Positions 26,337 to 35,939 of a DNA stretch of 64,000 bases are shown here, in pieces. The stretch's first letter is position 1. The number at the start of each line of letters is the position of its first letter. A program made the translations under genes and the position numbers. Source of the DNA: Thermodesulfobacteriota bacterium (GTDB taxonomy: Bacteria; Desulfobacterota_D; UBA1144; Nemesobacterales; UBA2774); assembly GCA_040754335.1 (NCBI GenBank), contig JBFMCV010000003.1, positions 421,356 through 485,355 on the forward strand, written 5' to 3'. The notes below the pieces were generated by a model. The model was not told the origin of the DNA and made no database searches. It saw nothing but the letters and a program-made list of their open reading frames with translations.

Positions 26337-27416
26337 ATGTGCAGTGCATGCAATACGGGTATTAACCAGGCAAGATCGGACCAGTTCGCCGAAAAAATGT
26401 TCAGCCTGCTGAACCACGGCGCCCTCACCATAATGATTTCCATCGGGCACCGTACAGGACTTTTCGACGCCATGAGCGACCTGCCGCCTTCTACGAGCGC
26501 CGGGATCGCCAAAGCGGCGGGACTCAACGAGCGCTATGTGCGCGAATGGCTGGGAGCTATGGTAACGGGCGGGGTTGTCGAGTACGACCCGCAACAGGGG
26601 ACATATCATTTGCCCGCTGAGCACGCCGCCTGGCTCACCAGAAAGGCGACGCCGAACAATTTCGCGGTATCGACTCAGTGGTTTTCCATAGCAGGCTCGG
26701 TCGAGGACAAAATAGTCGAGTGCTTCCAGAAGGGCGGAGGAGTCCCTTATGAAGAATTCAAACGATTCAACGAAGTCATGTCCGAGGAAAGCAACCAGAC
26801 GGTCGTTGTCCCGCTGCTCGATCATCTTCTCCCCCTGGTCCCGGGGATCAAGGACTGGCTCGGCGCCGGTATCGAGGTGCTCGACGTCGGGTGCGGAAGC
26901 GGTTTCGCACTCGTCGAAATGGCAAAAACCTATCCGAACAGCAGATTCACAGGCTACGACCTCCTTCCGGAGGCTATAGAGCGTGGAAAGACGCGCGCAA
27001 AAGAGAACGGCCTGACCAATATCTCATTCGAATCCAGGGACGTATCCAAATTCGATGACATAGAGAGGTTCGATCTTATCACAACCTTCGACGCAGTTCA
27101 CGACCAGGCGGACCCTGCCCGCGTCTTATCCAACATATATGAAGCATTGAAAGACGACGGCGTATATTTTATGCAGGATATAAAAGGATCGAGCCATGTC
27201 GAGAAGAATATGGACAACCCGCTTGCTCCATTCCTTTATACCGTATCGTGCACGCATTGCATGACGGTCTCGCTCGCGCAGGGCGGAAAGGGACTGGGCG
27301 CTATGTGGGGAAGGGAGCTCGCATGCGAGATGCTCAGGGAGGCCGGGTTCAGGGAGGTCGACGTAAAGGAGCTCCCCCACGACCCGATTAACTATTACTA
27401 CATCGTCAGGAAATGA
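26337..27416 (+). CDS. Class I SAM-dependent methyltransferase with winged-helix N-domain
   Basis: 359 residues. Residues about 20-110 form a winged-helix dimerisation domain (GLFDAMSDLPPSTSAGIAKA, NERYVREWLGAMV). The SAM-binding motif VLDVGCGSGFAL is at about 182-193, and YDLLPEAIERGK and FDLITTFDAVHD follow. Similar proteins are widespread and of unproven substrate (small-molecule O- or S-methylation is likely). The N-terminus CSAC and a late CTHC could bind metal. AGGAGG precedes ATG 26337. It is controlled by the adjacent TetR through operator O2, which suggests a detoxification role. Confidence 0.85.
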   Translation: MCSACNTGINQARSDQFAEKMFSLLNHGALTIMISIGHRTGLFDAMSDLPPSTSAGIAKAAGLNERYVREWLGAMVTGGVVEYDPQQGTYHLPAEHAAWLTRKATPNNFAVSTQWFSIAGSVEDKIVECFQKGGGVPYEEFKRFNEVMSEESNQTVVVPLLDHLLPLVPGIKDWLGAGIEVLDVGCGSGFALVEMAKTYPNSRFTGYDLLPEAIERGKTRAKENGLTNISFESRDVSKFDDIERFDLITTFDAVHDQADPARVLSNIYEALKDDGVYFMQDIKGSSHVEKNMDNPLAPFLYTVSCTHCMTVSLAQGGKGLGAMWGRELACEMLREAGFREVDVKELPHDPINYYYIVRK

Positions 27417-27475
27417 ACGAATACGGAGCTGAGAGCTCAGAGTTAAAACGGAGAAGACCCGGGAACAGGATAGGA

Positions 27476-28132
27476 TTATGAGGGGCCGGGCGTAACCGGG
27501 GACGAATCGAGAATCGGAATACAATTCGATCCGCTCCACTTGCCCTCGGTCACGGTAATCCCGCCTGTCGGAGACACGCTGAGCACGCCGCAGCTTTCTA
27601 TCTTTGAATCGATTGTCGGTCTTATCGTTAACGTTTCAGAGTTGGCGTCGGTCACGAAATCCCTCCGCATGCCCGTGGGGACGAACGTGAAATTCAGAGG
27701 CTCTCCCGCCTGTCCCAGGTTTGCGGAGGCGACCAGATCGAGATCGGATTGGAACCTCTTCGAATGGGCGGATTGCATGCACCATACGGTGGACCCTACG
27801 TTGCTGTCCCCTCTTTCGAGAATAAGCGACACTTCTTCGTCCCCGGCCTGATACTGTGCATAATTGTCACACCGGGGACAGTCAGGGTCTGTTTCGTCGA
27901 CATCATTGCAGCGGGCCAGGACGACCCTGTATTCTACCCCGTCTCTTACTGACCTCAGCTTGCCCAGCTGGAGCATTGAAGAAATATTATTCGTCACGCC
28001 GTCTACGGAGCGGCGGAGGGCGAATTTATCCGTGATATACGACGAACCTATCACGATAACGGTGATCATGACCGAGATCACGATCAAAATTTCAACGATA
28101 TTATATCCGTCGGAGTTGCGTAAAGACCTCAT
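27476..28132 (-). CDS. FimT/GspH-like minor pseudopilin
   Basis: 218 residues with a prepilin leader and hydrophobic helix: DGYNIVEILIVISVMITVIVIG, in which cleavage after Gly puts Tyr at +1 and the conserved Glu at +5. The +1 residue is Tyr and position 2 Asn rather than FT, a variant of the GFTLIE motif. The globular part has paired cysteines (RCNDVDETDPDCPRC). It is the last gene of the pilus operon, 14 bases after pilY1. It would be processed by PilD and join the pilus tip complex. Confidence 0.82.
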   Translation of the reverse strand: MRSLRNSDGYNIVEILIVISVMITVIVIGSSYITDKFALRRSVDGVTNNISSMLQLGKLRSVRDGVEYRVVLARCNDVDETDPDCPRCDNYAQYQAGDEEVSLILERGDSNVGSTVWCMQSAHSKRFQSDLDLVASANLGQAGEPLNFTFVPTGMRRDFVTDANSETLTIRPTIDSKIESCGVLSVSPTGGITVTEGKWSGSNCIPILDSSPVTPGPS

Positions 28133-28146
28133 TGATCGATTTCTCC

Positions 28147-31100
28147 CTAAAGGAGCTCCTCCCAGAATAGCGTCTGTGTCCTCGTCGGAAGAGGCGGCAG
28201 CTCCCAGACTATGAACTGGGACCCGCCTGCTACAGGACCCCCCGTGAAAGCAACCGACATGAGCACCGAGCCCCGGGCCCCGAAGGTAAGCTGCGCCGGA
28301 GTAGGCATTCCCTCGGCGACCGTCGCTCCGCCGGCAAGACTCTGCTGTACGGCCGACCCCTTAAGAATATCGCTGTCCTTAACCCCCGGTATTCGGGAAA
28401 GGGCCGCCGTTCCTGTAATGAAATCTAGGGCGAAAATTCTTCCCAGACCCGTCCCTCCGCTGCAGGGGTTCGAATTATCGACCTCGGGCGCGTAAGTGGT
28501 GAATATAAGGACCCTGTTTATTACCACCGGCACTCCGAACCCTTTCTCTCCGAGCTCGGGGTTGCCCAGGTTGCTCGGGAATTTAACCAGAAATTCTCCC
28601 TGGTCCGAGCTGAAATTGTTGGATGCAGTCGAGACGAACTGCCCTTCTACACCCGACTGGGCCGTGAGCTCAATCACCTGCCCGTCCGTGGTCAATGTAG
28701 AAGCGGTCTTTATGACATCCCCGCCTACGGCCGTTCCGCCCGCTAGAAACGCCGGTATGTAGTCGTCTATAAAGTTGTAGAGCTTTCCGGACTTCAATAT
28801 GCTGCTGGGGTCTCTCCTGTCCCCGGTTACGAAAATTACATGGCGCCGCCCCAGGTCGTCGAGGACGATGGTCGGCGCAAAATAGATCGGCTCTACGTTG
28901 GTATTGGGGACCGCCGGTTGATCCTGAGCGTCGAAACATTCACCGTCCGTATTCGCGCAGAACGCTATACCCCCCGTCCAGTCTTCCGCGACCAGCACGA
29001 GGTTCCCACCCGGGCCGCTCTCCGAAATGCTCCCGTCGACCTCGATCGGCATCGAGATGTCGAACCTCCACATCCTGCCGCACGTGTCCCCGAAGTACGC
29101 GAGGTCCATATATCCGTCCGAATTAATGTCCACCGATGCGACCCTGCTCGGAACGTCGCAGACCATGTCCTCTATATTCGCCGGTGCCGAATTCCCCGAA
29201 GGTAACGGGTTGTCGGGATGGAATTTGTATATTTCCTTGCCTGTGCTTATGTCGATCACGACAAACGCATTGCCGAAATTGACGCCGTTCGTGGGATCCG
29301 TATCGAGAGGGTCGAGACCTCCGCCGACGAACATCACCCATCTGTCGACTGTACTGGTCTCATCACCCGTTGTAATTTTAACCCTGATCCTCCCCATAGA
29401 AGGCGTAGACCATGAGTTTCCGAAGTCGTTGTCGAATACCGTCCAGAGGTGTTTCGGGTATTCGAGGGTATCGGCTCCGTTAGTTATATGTTCATGAAGC
29501 GAGTCGGACGTGCCGCAACTTTCCCCGCAGGCGGGATTCGTCACATCGAGCGCGACATACGCCCCGCCGCCGTTCTGCGAGCCCGAGATGAGGACTGTGT
29601 GCCATTCCCTCCCGCAAAGGTCTATCACTCCGTCAGCCGTGCTCACCGATCCTTCGCATACATCCGGGTTCACATCAATCCCGTTTGGAAACCCGTCTAT
29701 AAAGACATCCCCGATCACGGGCGAACCGTCAGAGAACGACCTCTGCGCAAAATTATCGAGTACGAATGTCTTAAAGTCGCCGGTCCTGTAATCAGGCGGG
29801 GCCGGAGTGCCGAAAACTATTTCCGCCGGCGAATTTGCCGAGCTCGACGGATTGGCGAGAGAGTCAGCCAGGTAAGTGGGCATCGCAATTCCGAACAGCT
29901 CGAACCCCGTACCTTCACTGAAGAAGGGGAATATCTCCTCTTCGAGAGTGAACGGATTTATCTTATCGTCCGCCTGGGCGCCCTCGGCGTTGGGGTCCTT
30001 GAACTCACCCGCGTGGAACGCGTGGAGGAATCCGTCATTAGCACCTACATAAACCACGGCCGATCTGTCTTTATAATTGACCGCGAACTGCTGGTAACCG
30101 GCATCGAAAAACAGCGGCGAGGGCGAGCCAACGACGACAGGGTTTGAATGGAAAATGTCCCCGAGCCTGATCGAGCATGTATCCAGGCTCCCGAAGTCCG
30201 CGTCCCCGTCCTGATCCTCAGGGTCAGGGCAGTTATACCCCATGGACGTGAAAGGCTCCGAGCCGTCGTCCTGAGCGGGGGCAGGGTCCAGGGAGGGCGA
30301 ACCCATGGGATCGCCCACTGTCGGTATGCCCGTGTTTCCGACCAGGAAGTCGATTACCTTGTCCCTCATACATTCCTTGACGCACGTTCTGCATTCGGTC
30401 GTCGTCACGTTTGTACAGTCGACTATTCCTGTAGACCCGTCACAATCCGTAGGATTACCTGCGGGCGGTATGCAATAATCCGGTATAGGGTCGGTTACAT
30501 CGCCGTCCGCGATACCGAACTGTCCCGGATTGATCGGCTCGTCTTCGTTATCGAGAGGCACGAGAGGTCCTTTGTACTTGATGACGTTCCCTGTAGTCTC
30601 AAAGTCAGGTCCGCTGTAAGGCGGGTCTTCCACATTATCACCATCGATAAGATCGGGAGCCTTGACCGTGTAGAGATTCCTCGCGGAAGAGATGATGTCC
30701 CTCTCTGCGAGCTCTTTCCCGGCCTCCCAGAAGAACTGCTTTGCGTTGTCATTCAGCGTCCCCTCTTCGTCGAATATCGCGAGTCCCTCGACCACGTCCG
30801 GGTCGGTAAGGTCAGAGCCTGCGGGGGGTCTTCTTATGACTTCTTTACTCCCTGTACTCTCGGGAACGTCTACAAATCCGTAGAGCGCGAGCCTGCCCTG
30901 CCAGTATCTTTCGGTCGTTATAGGTGTCAATATCGAGAGGAATATTCTGTCTCTGAGCGCAATGGCCGTTGAAGACTGAGGAGCCGTAGGAGATACTCCG
31001 GAAGTGCTGAAAATCTTTATCTGGCCTGCTATGTCGTGAAGGGCATCCGCTAGCTCTTCCGGGCTGTTAACGAAAAAGGCAAAATCTTTAAGCTGTTTAT

Positions 31101-33078
31101 CAGTATCGTTAAACGGTGCCCCGGTATTGAAAAAAGTATTGTCAAAAATATTCACGCTCTGAAACTGGCATTGCCCGTTCTCACTCCTGTTCGACGCAGT
31201 GTTTTTACATCCCTGGAGTTGAGACGTCGCGGGAGCGGTATCTATATCTTTAACCCTCCCCAGATTCTTGAACACATCGAATTCAGTACCCTGTGGGAAT
31301 ATGAGCGGGTCATCGAGGTCGACAGACCCCGGCACTTCAACTCCGTTGGGAGCCGTGTGCTGTATTATCCCTTCGGTATGAGTCCCTCCGGCAAGCGCCA
31401 TAGCATTGAGTGTCCTCCGTGCCTCCGGGCTCTCTATACCGAGTCCGATTACAAAGACAAGGACTTCCTTTTTATACGAATTTCCCTGGTTCGGGACAGG
31501 ATTCCTAGAGTAGTACGTCCGCAGGTTGCTGACCGCCTGTATAGAGCTTCTTCTGTTTGCGTTGGTCGTCAATCCGCCCGTCGTCTGGTTGTTGCCCGAA
31601 GGACCGTTAGTCTCTCCTGCACACGTATCCTCACCGTCAGTAATGATTATCACAAACTCGGGCCTGCACTCGATGGATGGGTCCGACTGGAGCTCCACCT
31701 TGAATGCGCCGAGTGCGTCGTCGTTTATCACGTTCCCGCCAGAGTTGCCGCTGTTCGGGTTGTCATCGAACCCGAGGACCCACGCGAGCGGCGTACCCCC
31801 ATCTCCCCGCTCCCTCCTGTAGAATGACCATATATTCCTGAGGTTCGCCTCGCTCGCCCCTGCGAAACCACCCTGAGCCAGCCTGTATGTATCGGGGTCG
31901 GTGCATCCGTCCCAATGGCCTTTCCCTGAATAGGAAAGCGGACGTATTCTAATGCCCAGCTCGTCCCCGTCAGCATCAGTCAGCTCGCTTGCAAGTTTTG
32001 TGTCGGTGGCGCCCGTAATCGGCAGGTACCTGTTCGAGCTCGGGTTCCCGTCGTCCCTCACTATCTGTCTCACGTTCCTGAACGGTGTGAACATATAGTC
32101 CTGACACGTGATGGAGTTGCTCGTCCCGTCGAACAGTTCATTGGGGTCGTCGCACATCTGTCCTGCTAAAGAATCGTCTGCATCGAGAAAGTCGAAGAGC
32201 ACGCTGTGGAGTATATCCATCCTGCTGCTCCCGTATTGGGGCTTCCCGTCGCAGTCCGGATTTCCCGGGATTTTGCAGTTTTCGGACTTGTTTTTGGTTA
32301 TGGCCTGTGAGGTTTGAACACAGGTTTTTACATTATTGTATCCCGTTGTATTATCACAGCCGGGGCTGGTCCCCCCTATGCAGTACTGAGAAGCGCATTG
32401 AGTAAAACCGGCCAGCGAGTCCATGGCCGCGGCAGCCTGAGAATACTCATTATCCTGAACGCCGTTGTTGTCGCAATTCGCTATTGTTTCCGTGAGAACG
32501 TTGTCGTTGTTCCCGCAAACGTCGTCAAAGATCGTATTCATCTGATCCTGGGTCAAAGCGGGAGCACCGCCGCCCGGCGGGGCCGTGATGCAAGCTATGT
32601 GTGAGAGTAGATCTTGTTCAGTTCCTACTATTCCGAACCCGTTGTGGTTCTTCGAGCCGCACACAGAGAGGTTCGAGATATTCTCCATGCAGTGAGCGGC
32701 TGACCTTGTGCACTGGGAATACGCAGGGGTATTGGCCGCGAAAGAATCGCAGTTGAATAGCTCTTCGCAATCCTCTATGACGCCGCTATCGTCCTCCTCG
32801 TCCCAGTTCCCTACCTGCCCTCCGCCCCAGCTCCTCAACATGGAGCCCGAGTAGTCCGTTATAAGCAGCACGTTCGGCTCACCGCCGACTATCTGGGAAA
32901 TTATGATGTTGAGGTCTTCTATTTCGTTCTTTTTGATAGGCTCCCCCTGTGCCCCCTTTACGAAAAGGAGGAGGAGCATCAGGCAAAATATTTTCACCCT
33001 GTTGATCCCGAATTTCTTTTTAATATTCACTCTCGCATCCCGCATACTATTAATTTCACTCCACAATTTCATCTTCAC
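28147..33078 (-). CDS. pilY1: PilY1-like pilus tip adhesin
   Basis: 1643 residues. A signal peptide ends near GAQG (about 45). A von Willebrand A-type domain follows with the MIDAS motif TDYSGSM (about 75-81). The C-terminal half is a PilC/PilY1 beta-propeller: VYVGANDGFLHAFHAGE and SVDINSDGYMDLAYFGD, then GRMWRFDI, a calcium-binding EF-like loop. PilY1 sits at the type IV pilus tip and is needed for assembly, adhesion and surface sensing. The start is GTG 33078 overlapping the pilX stop (GTGA). Very Cys-rich N-terminal half, suggesting disulfides. Confidence 0.93.
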   Translation of the reverse strand: MKMKLWSEINSMRDARVNIKKKFGINRVKIFCLMLLLLFVKGAQGEPIKKNEIEDLNIIISQIVGGEPNVLLITDYSGSMLRSWGGGQVGNWDEEDDSGVIEDCEELFNCDSFAANTPAYSQCTRSAAHCMENISNLSVCGSKNHNGFGIVGTEQDLLSHIACITAPPGGGAPALTQDQMNTIFDDVCGNNDNVLTETIANCDNNGVQDNEYSQAAAAMDSLAGFTQCASQYCIGGTSPGCDNTTGYNNVKTCVQTSQAITKNKSENCKIPGNPDCDGKPQYGSSRMDILHSVLFDFLDADDSLAGQMCDDPNELFDGTSNSITCQDYMFTPFRNVRQIVRDDGNPSSNRYLPITGATDTKLASELTDADGDELGIRIRPLSYSGKGHWDGCTDPDTYRLAQGGFAGASEANLRNIWSFYRRERGDGGTPLAWVLGFDDNPNSGNSGGNVINDDALGAFKVELQSDPSIECRPEFVIIITDGEDTCAGETNGPSGNNQTTGGLTTNANRRSSIQAVSNLRTYYSRNPVPNQGNSYKKEVLVFVIGLGIESPEARRTLNAMALAGGTHTEGIIQHTAPNGVEVPGSVDLDDPLIFPQGTEFDVFKNLGRVKDIDTAPATSQLQGCKNTASNRSENGQCQFQSVNIFDNTFFNTGAPFNDTDKQLKDFAFFVNSPEELADALHDIAGQIKIFSTSGVSPTAPQSSTAIALRDRIFLSILTPITTERYWQGRLALYGFVDVPESTGSKEVIRRPPAGSDLTDPDVVEGLAIFDEEGTLNDNAKQFFWEAGKELAERDIISSARNLYTVKAPDLIDGDNVEDPPYSGPDFETTGNVIKYKGPLVPLDNEDEPINPGQFGIADGDVTDPIPDYCIPPAGNPTDCDGSTGIVDCTNVTTTECRTCVKECMRDKVIDFLVGNTGIPTVGDPMGSPSLDPAPAQDDGSEPFTSMGYNCPDPEDQDGDADFGSLDTCSIRLGDIFHSNPVVVGSPSPLFFDAGYQQFAVNYKDRSAVVYVGANDGFLHAFHAGEFKDPNAEGAQADDKINPFTLEEEIFPFFSEGTGFELFGIAMPTYLADSLANPSSSANSPAEIVFGTPAPPDYRTGDFKTFVLDNFAQRSFSDGSPVIGDVFIDGFPNGIDVNPDVCEGSVSTADGVIDLCGREWHTVLISGSQNGGGAYVALDVTNPACGESCGTSDSLHEHITNGADTLEYPKHLWTVFDNDFGNSWSTPSMGRIRVKITTGDETSTVDRWVMFVGGGLDPLDTDPTNGVNFGNAFVVIDISTGKEIYKFHPDNPLPSGNSAPANIEDMVCDVPSRVASVDINSDGYMDLAYFGDTCGRMWRFDISMPIEVDGSISESGPGGNLVLVAEDWTGGIAFCANTDGECFDAQDQPAVPNTNVEPIYFAPTIVLDDLGRRHVIFVTGDRRDPSSILKSGKLYNFIDDYIPAFLAGGTAVGGDVIKTASTLTTDGQVIELTAQSGVEGQFVSTASNNFSSDQGEFLVKFPSNLGNPELGEKGFGVPVVINRVLIFTTYAPEVDNSNPCSGGTGLGRIFALDFITGTAALSRIPGVKDSDILKGSAVQQSLAGGATVAEGMPTPAQLTFGARGSVLMSVAFTGGPVAGGSQFIVWELPPLPTRTQTLFWEELL

Positions 33079-33734
33079 TGCGAATACATCTGGTTCGCAT
33101 TTCCGGGTATGAATGTCTCAAAACCAGCGGCTACCTCGGTGCCTGTATTTATCGTATCCTTAACGTCGTCTATATCCTTGTCCCCTTCGTCCTTACCTGT
33201 TACCCGAAATGTGACAGGAACGAGACCCGCCCCTCCCGAGGCGCTCGTTGACATGCTCGTATTCTTAAGCGGCCTCTGTATCGTTTTGGTTATAGGCGGT
33301 ATTTCGACGATCTGGCCTGAACCTTCAGTAGCGCTGTCGAGGAGCCTTGGGCCCGACCTGCACCTGGCTCCGTTCCCCAACTCCTCGTCCAGTATCAGCA
33401 GCTCGCTCGCGCCGCCCTGCCCCAGAAGCACCGTGTCTTTATTCTGGAGGAGGAAGTACAGGACCTCTATCCCGATGATTTCGAACCTGTTCCTCCCCTC
33501 CCGTACGCAGTCCTCGGCCGCGAGGAAAGCCTCCTGGCCCTGCTTGTAATTGGACATGGCGCGGAAATCGTTATTCGAATTGAAGGACACAGTTGTCGCA
33601 AGCACGGACATCACAAGGAGCATTATCAATGCCATTATGATCGCGACGCCCTCTTCATTCCTACATATGTCTAAAGGGGCATTTTCCGCGATTGCACTAT
33701 CTTTCTTTTCATCAAGTGATTTAAGCTTCATCAT
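33075..33734 (-). CDS. PilX-like minor pilin protein
   Basis: 219 residues. After a 25-residue polar stretch comes NEEGVAIIMALIMLLVMSVLA, the PilX_N-type helix, followed by SFNSNNDFRAMSNYKQGQEAFLAAEDCVREG, as in PilX family proteins. It belongs to the tip complex with PilV, PilW and PilY1. It starts four bases after the pilW stop and overlaps pilY1 by four bases. Confidence 0.85.
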   Translation of the reverse strand: MMKLKSLDEKKDSAIAENAPLDICRNEEGVAIIMALIMLLVMSVLATTVSFNSNNDFRAMSNYKQGQEAFLAAEDCVREGRNRFEIIGIEVLYFLLQNKDTVLLGQGGASELLILDEELGNGARCRSGPRLLDSATEGSGQIVEIPPITKTIQRPLKNTSMSTSASGGAGLVPVTFRVTGKDEGDKDIDDVKDTINTGTEVAAGFETFIPGNANQMYSQ

Positions 33735-33738
33735 AAGA

Positions 33739-34983
33739 TCAGCCGAACTCCTCTCTTGAATGATTCCTCATATAAACGGTCGTGGATAATATGCGGTACG
33801 TGTAACCTTCCTCAGGCTCGTTTGTCGTAGCCGACGGCGAAGCGACGGTCCTCTGCAATACGTCCGCTATGGCGGGGATTGTCTGTGTGTATTCTCCGCC
33901 CTGCATCTTTTGCGGCTTTATCTTGGATTTGACGACTATATATATTTCGACAGACCTTATGTCCTGCTCCCTCCCGTTCAAAGCCGTAGCCGTGAAGTCC
34001 GGGTACTTACCGTTGTTCGCGGCAAGGGGAACTCCGACTTTGGTAATCCCGCCGTTTGAGTCCTGTAGATTGAACACGAGCTGGAAATCGACGATGCCGG
34101 GCGCGTTCACCCCTCCGGCGATCGGGAGTACCTGGCCGCCGTTCCGCTGAAGAAGAAGCTCGTTATCTGCGAGGTCCACCATCAATGTCTTGGACGTGAC
34201 TATGGTCATTTCGGACGTCTGCGAAGAAAAAGTAGGAAGGAACCCGTAGTCCACACCGTTCACAGCAGTACCGTTTATAAAATCCGAAAACCCGCCGAAT
34301 GTTGACACAGGAAGATTATGGACTTTTATATCCTCGAGCGAATCTATAGTCGCAGTCTTGGTGCTTCCGTCGACGCTCGCACGCAGAATAACCGAGCATT
34401 CGGTGCATTTTTCCGGTTCCAGGTTGCAGTTAACCGTACTATCGGGGTTGCAGAGAGCCGTGCGTGACCTGAGACCCAGAAGTATTTCCGGATTTGCGGC
34501 GATCTCCCCTATCAAATTATTCGTATCCTCGTCGAACCACTGGGAAGGTAATCTTAGCTGGAGCGGATCGTTTTGAACGACCTCGATCAGGCCGGGTACC
34601 GACGGCAGATCGGTTCCGTCCTGTCCCCGTGTGATATCCCATGTGTATAAAGTAATGCAATCTGGAGGGGAGTTGGCGGAACCATCTTTATCTGTATCGA
34701 CAGTACAGGGATTATTCCCTTCGCTTCCACCGTTAACAAATTGAACAGCAAAAGTCTTACCCTGGCGTGATCCTGCGTTCCTTATCTCCGTCGCCAGGTA
34801 ATCCAGAGTCGCTCTTCCGGTCTGGTCCATGTCGACCGCTTCCTTCGTCATCTTGAACTGCCTCTGCTGCTGCTGGAGAGCGATCGTCATGCCCGTGATG
34901 ATGATTGCAAGAATCGATACAGAGATCATTAGCTCGATCATCGTGAAACCCTTACTACCCGTTAACCGTGGCGTTCTTTCCAT
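33739..34983 (-). CDS. PilW-like minor pilin
   Basis: 414 residues. Prepilin motif SKGFTMIELMISVSILAIIITGMTIAL: cleavage after Gly, Phe at +1, Glu at +5. The body resembles PilW (RATLDYLATEIRNAG). I chose ATG 34983, with GAGG nine bases upstream; a TTG at 34998 overlapping the pilV stop is the alternative. Processed by prepilin peptidase and assembled at the tip of the type IV pilus. Confidence 0.88.
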   Translation of the reverse strand: MERTPRLTGSKGFTMIELMISVSILAIIITGMTIALQQQQRQFKMTKEAVDMDQTGRATLDYLATEIRNAGSRQGKTFAVQFVNGGSEGNNPCTVDTDKDGSANSPPDCITLYTWDITRGQDGTDLPSVPGLIEVVQNDPLQLRLPSQWFDEDTNNLIGEIAANPEILLGLRSRTALCNPDSTVNCNLEPEKCTECSVILRASVDGSTKTATIDSLEDIKVHNLPVSTFGGFSDFINGTAVNGVDYGFLPTFSSQTSEMTIVTSKTLMVDLADNELLLQRNGGQVLPIAGGVNAPGIVDFQLVFNLQDSNGGITKVGVPLAANNGKYPDFTATALNGREQDIRSVEIYIVVKSKIKPQKMQGGEYTQTIPAIADVLQRTVASPSATTNEPEEGYTYRILSTTVYMRNHSREEFG

Positions 34984-34994
34984 GTATATAATCC

Positions 34995-35702
34995 TCAAGG
35001 CACATGCGGAACAATTATTTCAGTCCAGGCGGGAATAAACTGACTCCAGTCTTCCTCGTGTGCGCTGAAAACCATGTTCTGCACGGCGAGTGCGTCTCTT
35101 TTGTTTAAGCCGCTTAATCCGGTTTCCGCAAACTGGCCCTTTGTCTTGATGCCGTAAGTCACGCTCAAAATAGTCTCAGGAGGGTCGGCCGACGCATCCG
35201 TATCCGAAGCCACCCGCTTGACCACGATCAGTGAATCACCTGCTCCCCCCGAACACTGCGCAGCGTTGCTCTTGAATGAGACCTTTTTAGGATCAAAGTC
35301 GTGCACGTCGATAACAGCACACGTCGTCTCGAGGGCCTGGTCCGGATCCGGGGTTACTTCGGCCAGCGGATTGCAGGGACATGTGTCGCATATCCTGTTT
35401 GAGTTGCTCGTCTTGCAGTACTGGAGGTGCGGCTCCGAATCGCTGCCAGGATTGAGCCTCCCGGCCTGCGCCTCGACGAATGCAATCGAATTTAGAATGT
35501 GCGCCCTCTTCACCTCTTCCATATCCCTGTCGGCTATGAACTGTATAATATTCGCTGCGTACGTTCCCTCCTCAGCCAGCTGTTTCTGCCTTAGAGAGAG
35601 GAACTGCATCTGAGCCATCGCAAGGAACCCCAGGGCCATGATGGTCACCGCGATCATTAACTCGGTAAACGTAAACCCCTTCTCGTTCGAAAGTGTAGTC
35701 AT
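34995..35702 (-). CDS. PilV-like minor pilin
   Basis: 235 residues. Prepilin motif EKGFTFTELMIAVTIMALGFLAMAQMQF; cleavage after Gly, Phe at +1, Glu at +5. Resembles PilV. I chose ATG 35702, since the sigma-54 promoter upstream would start RNA near 35729 and leave a GTG at 35726 with almost no leader. First gene of the operon pilV-pilW-pilX-pilY1-fimT. Confidence 0.85.
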   Translation of the reverse strand: MTTLSNEKGFTFTELMIAVTIMALGFLAMAQMQFLSLRQKQLAEEGTYAANIIQFIADRDMEEVKRAHILNSIAFVEAQAGRLNPGSDSEPHLQYCKTSNSNRICDTCPCNPLAEVTPDPDQALETTCAVIDVHDFDPKKVSFKSNAAQCSGGAGDSLIVVKRVASDTDASADPPETILSVTYGIKTKGQFAETGLSGLNKRDALAVQNMVFSAHEEDWSQFIPAWTEIIVPHVP

Positions 35703-35726
35703 ATCGACCCCGACTTTGTAAGACAC

Positions 35727-35738
35727 ATCTCATGAGAT
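35727..35738. promoter_or_regulatory. 12-bp palindrome at the pilus operon start point
   Basis: ATCTCATGAGAT is a perfect 12-bp palindrome between the -12 element and the first codons, overlapping the predicted RNA start. It could be an operator that blocks the sigma-54 promoter. No second copy was noted. Confidence 0.4.
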
Positions 35739-35739
35739 T

Positions 35740-35755
35740 TGCAAGTATTATGCCA
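35740..35755 (-). promoter_or_regulatory. Sigma-54 promoter of the minor-pilin operon
   Basis: Minus strand TGGCATAATACTTGCA: GG and GC are separated by exactly ten bases, and the sequence aligns with TGGCACG-N4-TTGCA. A start near 35729 puts ATG 35702 at about +27. Sigma-54/PilR control is established for pilA in several bacteria; here it is inferred from the sequence for a minor-pilin operon. Confidence 0.7.
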
Positions 35756-35939
35756 GTGCAAAATTATGGGTAACTATCTGAGATTACTAAATATATCATT
35801 ATATAAATTGAAGGAAACTATGGGTGGAAATGCAAAAATTGCCCTAATTGCGCAAAAAATGCATATAAAAGACAAATTATAGGTTCAGATTCCCTATAAA
35901 TCGAAAAGTAAGGGTGGGAAATCCGGGTAACCCGAATTA

